This document shows, one piece after another, positions 62,660 to 64,000 of a stretch of DNA of 64,000 bases. Made by a program: the position numbers and the translations under genes. Below the pieces are notes generated by a model that saw only the letters and a program-made list of their open reading frames with translations, made no database searches and was not told where the DNA came from. The first letter of the stretch is position 1; every line of letters begins with the position of its first letter. The stretch comes from Blastobasis lacticolella (Eukaryota > Arthropoda > Insecta > Lepidoptera > Blastobasidae): positions 7,369,545 through 7,433,544 of the forward strand of contig LR990042.1 of NCBI GenBank assembly GCA_905147135.1. The letters are read 5' to 3'.

Positions 62660-64000
62660 GTCTTGTAAAATAGATCTGTAGATTTAATTGTACCTAATAT
62701 AGTATTTATTTTTATATTAATATGCCATACGAATAAATAAATAAAATTACCTACTTAGTAGTAGCCTAAGAAATGTGAATAACCGACAGAACTGGAAGGA
62801 AAACCACAAGTACCTACACAACGATTACATAGAAGACGTGTTCGCACCGCCTCCCGGAAACACAAGTAATCAATGTAGCCGGCGCTCCGCCGTCAACATG
62901 TCAATTTATAGTTGGAGCGCGCAGCAGAAGCGGCCGACCCTTAATCGCAGATAAATGAATTACGCGAGCGTCATCCATCACTGTCAGTAATTTTAAGATA
63001 AAAGCTGTAATGGCAGGTCTCACGCCCGCTTCGACACCACGTCGCGGCGTCGCTACCCTCTCAGTAGCGGTGCTTGCGATGTATTGGTGAGTATAGAAGT
63101 TAAAATTTAGAAATCTTGTAAACACAGTAAGTAGCTATCATTACTGATTTTGTAGAGATTGCTTTGTCCCTACGGGAAATTGGCTTAGGTACTGAAGGGT
63201 AGGTACTCAAGTAGGTAACTAAAATCTGTCCAGACTGACTTGTCTTGGTCATGGAAATTATGTAGTTAAATGGATAATTTGCAGCAGTATTCGTTGAAAT
63301 TCACATTCTTTTCAATTCAATTCAAGACATACACAGTGTAGGTGTACACCTACGTAGCGTGATTGATACGACAAGTCGTGATTTTGGGTATTGTTTGTTC
63401 ACAAAATAAAACAAGTCGAGTCTTCCTAGTTCCAAATAGAAATAAGTAGATACGTTGGCATGTACTTACTATCCTACCCTGTCGTAAATATTTGAGAACA
63501 TCTATGGGTTTATGTGACAAATTAATTAGAAGCTCTACTCTCATAAATGCCATTTAGAATTACTGAGTTAGAATAGGTACCTACCAAACTCTGTACCTAC
63601 GTACTCATCACAAGAAATAATTGGGACTAAATTCACATATGGTATTATAGTCCTCTGTGCTAAGGGTATAAAGTGCGGGTAAACTTTACGCTCCCGTGTA
63701 CGGATTTCCATCTAGCTGGTTAATTAAGCATGCGGACAGGAAACTGTAGCACGTCAAGCGCGGCAAATCGCCGGGGTTTGATAAAACGTAATAAATCTCC
63801 GGCCCGCCCTGCAGGCCGCGCTATCGGAGCACTTGTCAATCCAATTATACTCGTTCAATGCGAAAATTGCCAGCGAAAATTGACTTCCTTACGAACATTT
63901 TTTTAATTCATCCCGTCTGCAACATAAATCTATTTTTCTCCCGACAAAGCGTTTCATTGTTGATGACACTTTGAATTTTAATAGGTTAGAAAATTCGCTA
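62660..64000. other. Unique DNA with two GC-rich islands
   Basis: GC-rich blocks lie at 62870-63065 and 63715-63835 (CGGCCCGCCCTGCAGGCCGC). The TAGGTA/TACCTA word enrichment returns at 63180-63600. No gene or repeat was recognised. Confidence 0.35.

Overview
This window is non-coding insect DNA, most likely from a moth or butterfly (Lepidoptera). I found no host protein-coding gene, no rRNA gene and no functional tRNA gene. The lepidopteran call rests on repeat types I recognise from that order: a tRNA-Gly-like SINE, LINE tails ending in the CCATCAGGTGGGC type motif, RTE-like tails with the CGCCTCTTACGACACCC motif, and an element bordered by the TTTTGAAGTCGG motif. It is an inference, not a database result. 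The background is AT-rich, with a few GC-rich single-copy islands (about 1.0, 20.3, 38.6, 42.6, 58.0, 60.5, 62.9 and 63.8 kb) that could be conserved regulatory DNA of an unseen neighbouring gene.

Layout. 0-13.6 kb: LINE tails, tRNA-derived SINEs, a decayed non-LTR reverse transcriptase (3.2-4.9 kb, minus), several MITE copies and an element with inverted ends that carries a ~240-270 bp tandem repeat (6.3-7.7 kb). 13.7-18.2 kb: a full-length, apparently intact Jockey-type non-LTR retrotransposon on the minus strand. It has two open ORFs overlapping by ATGA and a perfect 13-bp target-site duplication. 18-25.6 kb: mostly unique DNA with MITEs, SINEs and a hairpin. 25.6-26.8 and 61.1-62.7 kb: two copies of one long MITE, each with 26-bp inverted ends, a three-base TWA target duplication and an internal proline/glycine-like minisatellite. 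28.5-35.8 kb: a nested region bounded by ~57-bp GC-rich inverted repeats and TTA. It contains degraded traces of a PIF/Harbinger-like transposase, a THAP zinc finger, other foldback elements and a 104-bp tandem array with a TGACAGCTGTCA palindrome in most units. 36-46 kb: SINEs, foldback elements and a nested palindrome holding a 5S-rRNA-like segment (44.85-45.48 kb). 47.2-50.1 kb: a second kind of non-LTR retrotransposon (plus strand), with an N-terminal C2H2 finger, reverse transcriptase and C-terminal restriction-like endonuclease, broken by two compensating frameshifts. 50-64 kb: mostly unique AT-rich DNA with scattered repeats.

How the parts relate. The autonomous machinery visible here is retrotransposon machinery: one intact Jockey copy, and a recently broken restriction-like-endonuclease element. 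The many short inverted-repeat elements have no intact transposase in the window. Several unrelated families share TTA/TAA target duplications, so a PIF/Harbinger-type transposase elsewhere in the genome could have mobilised them. The remnants at 31.8 and 33.6 kb may be traces of one such autonomous element.
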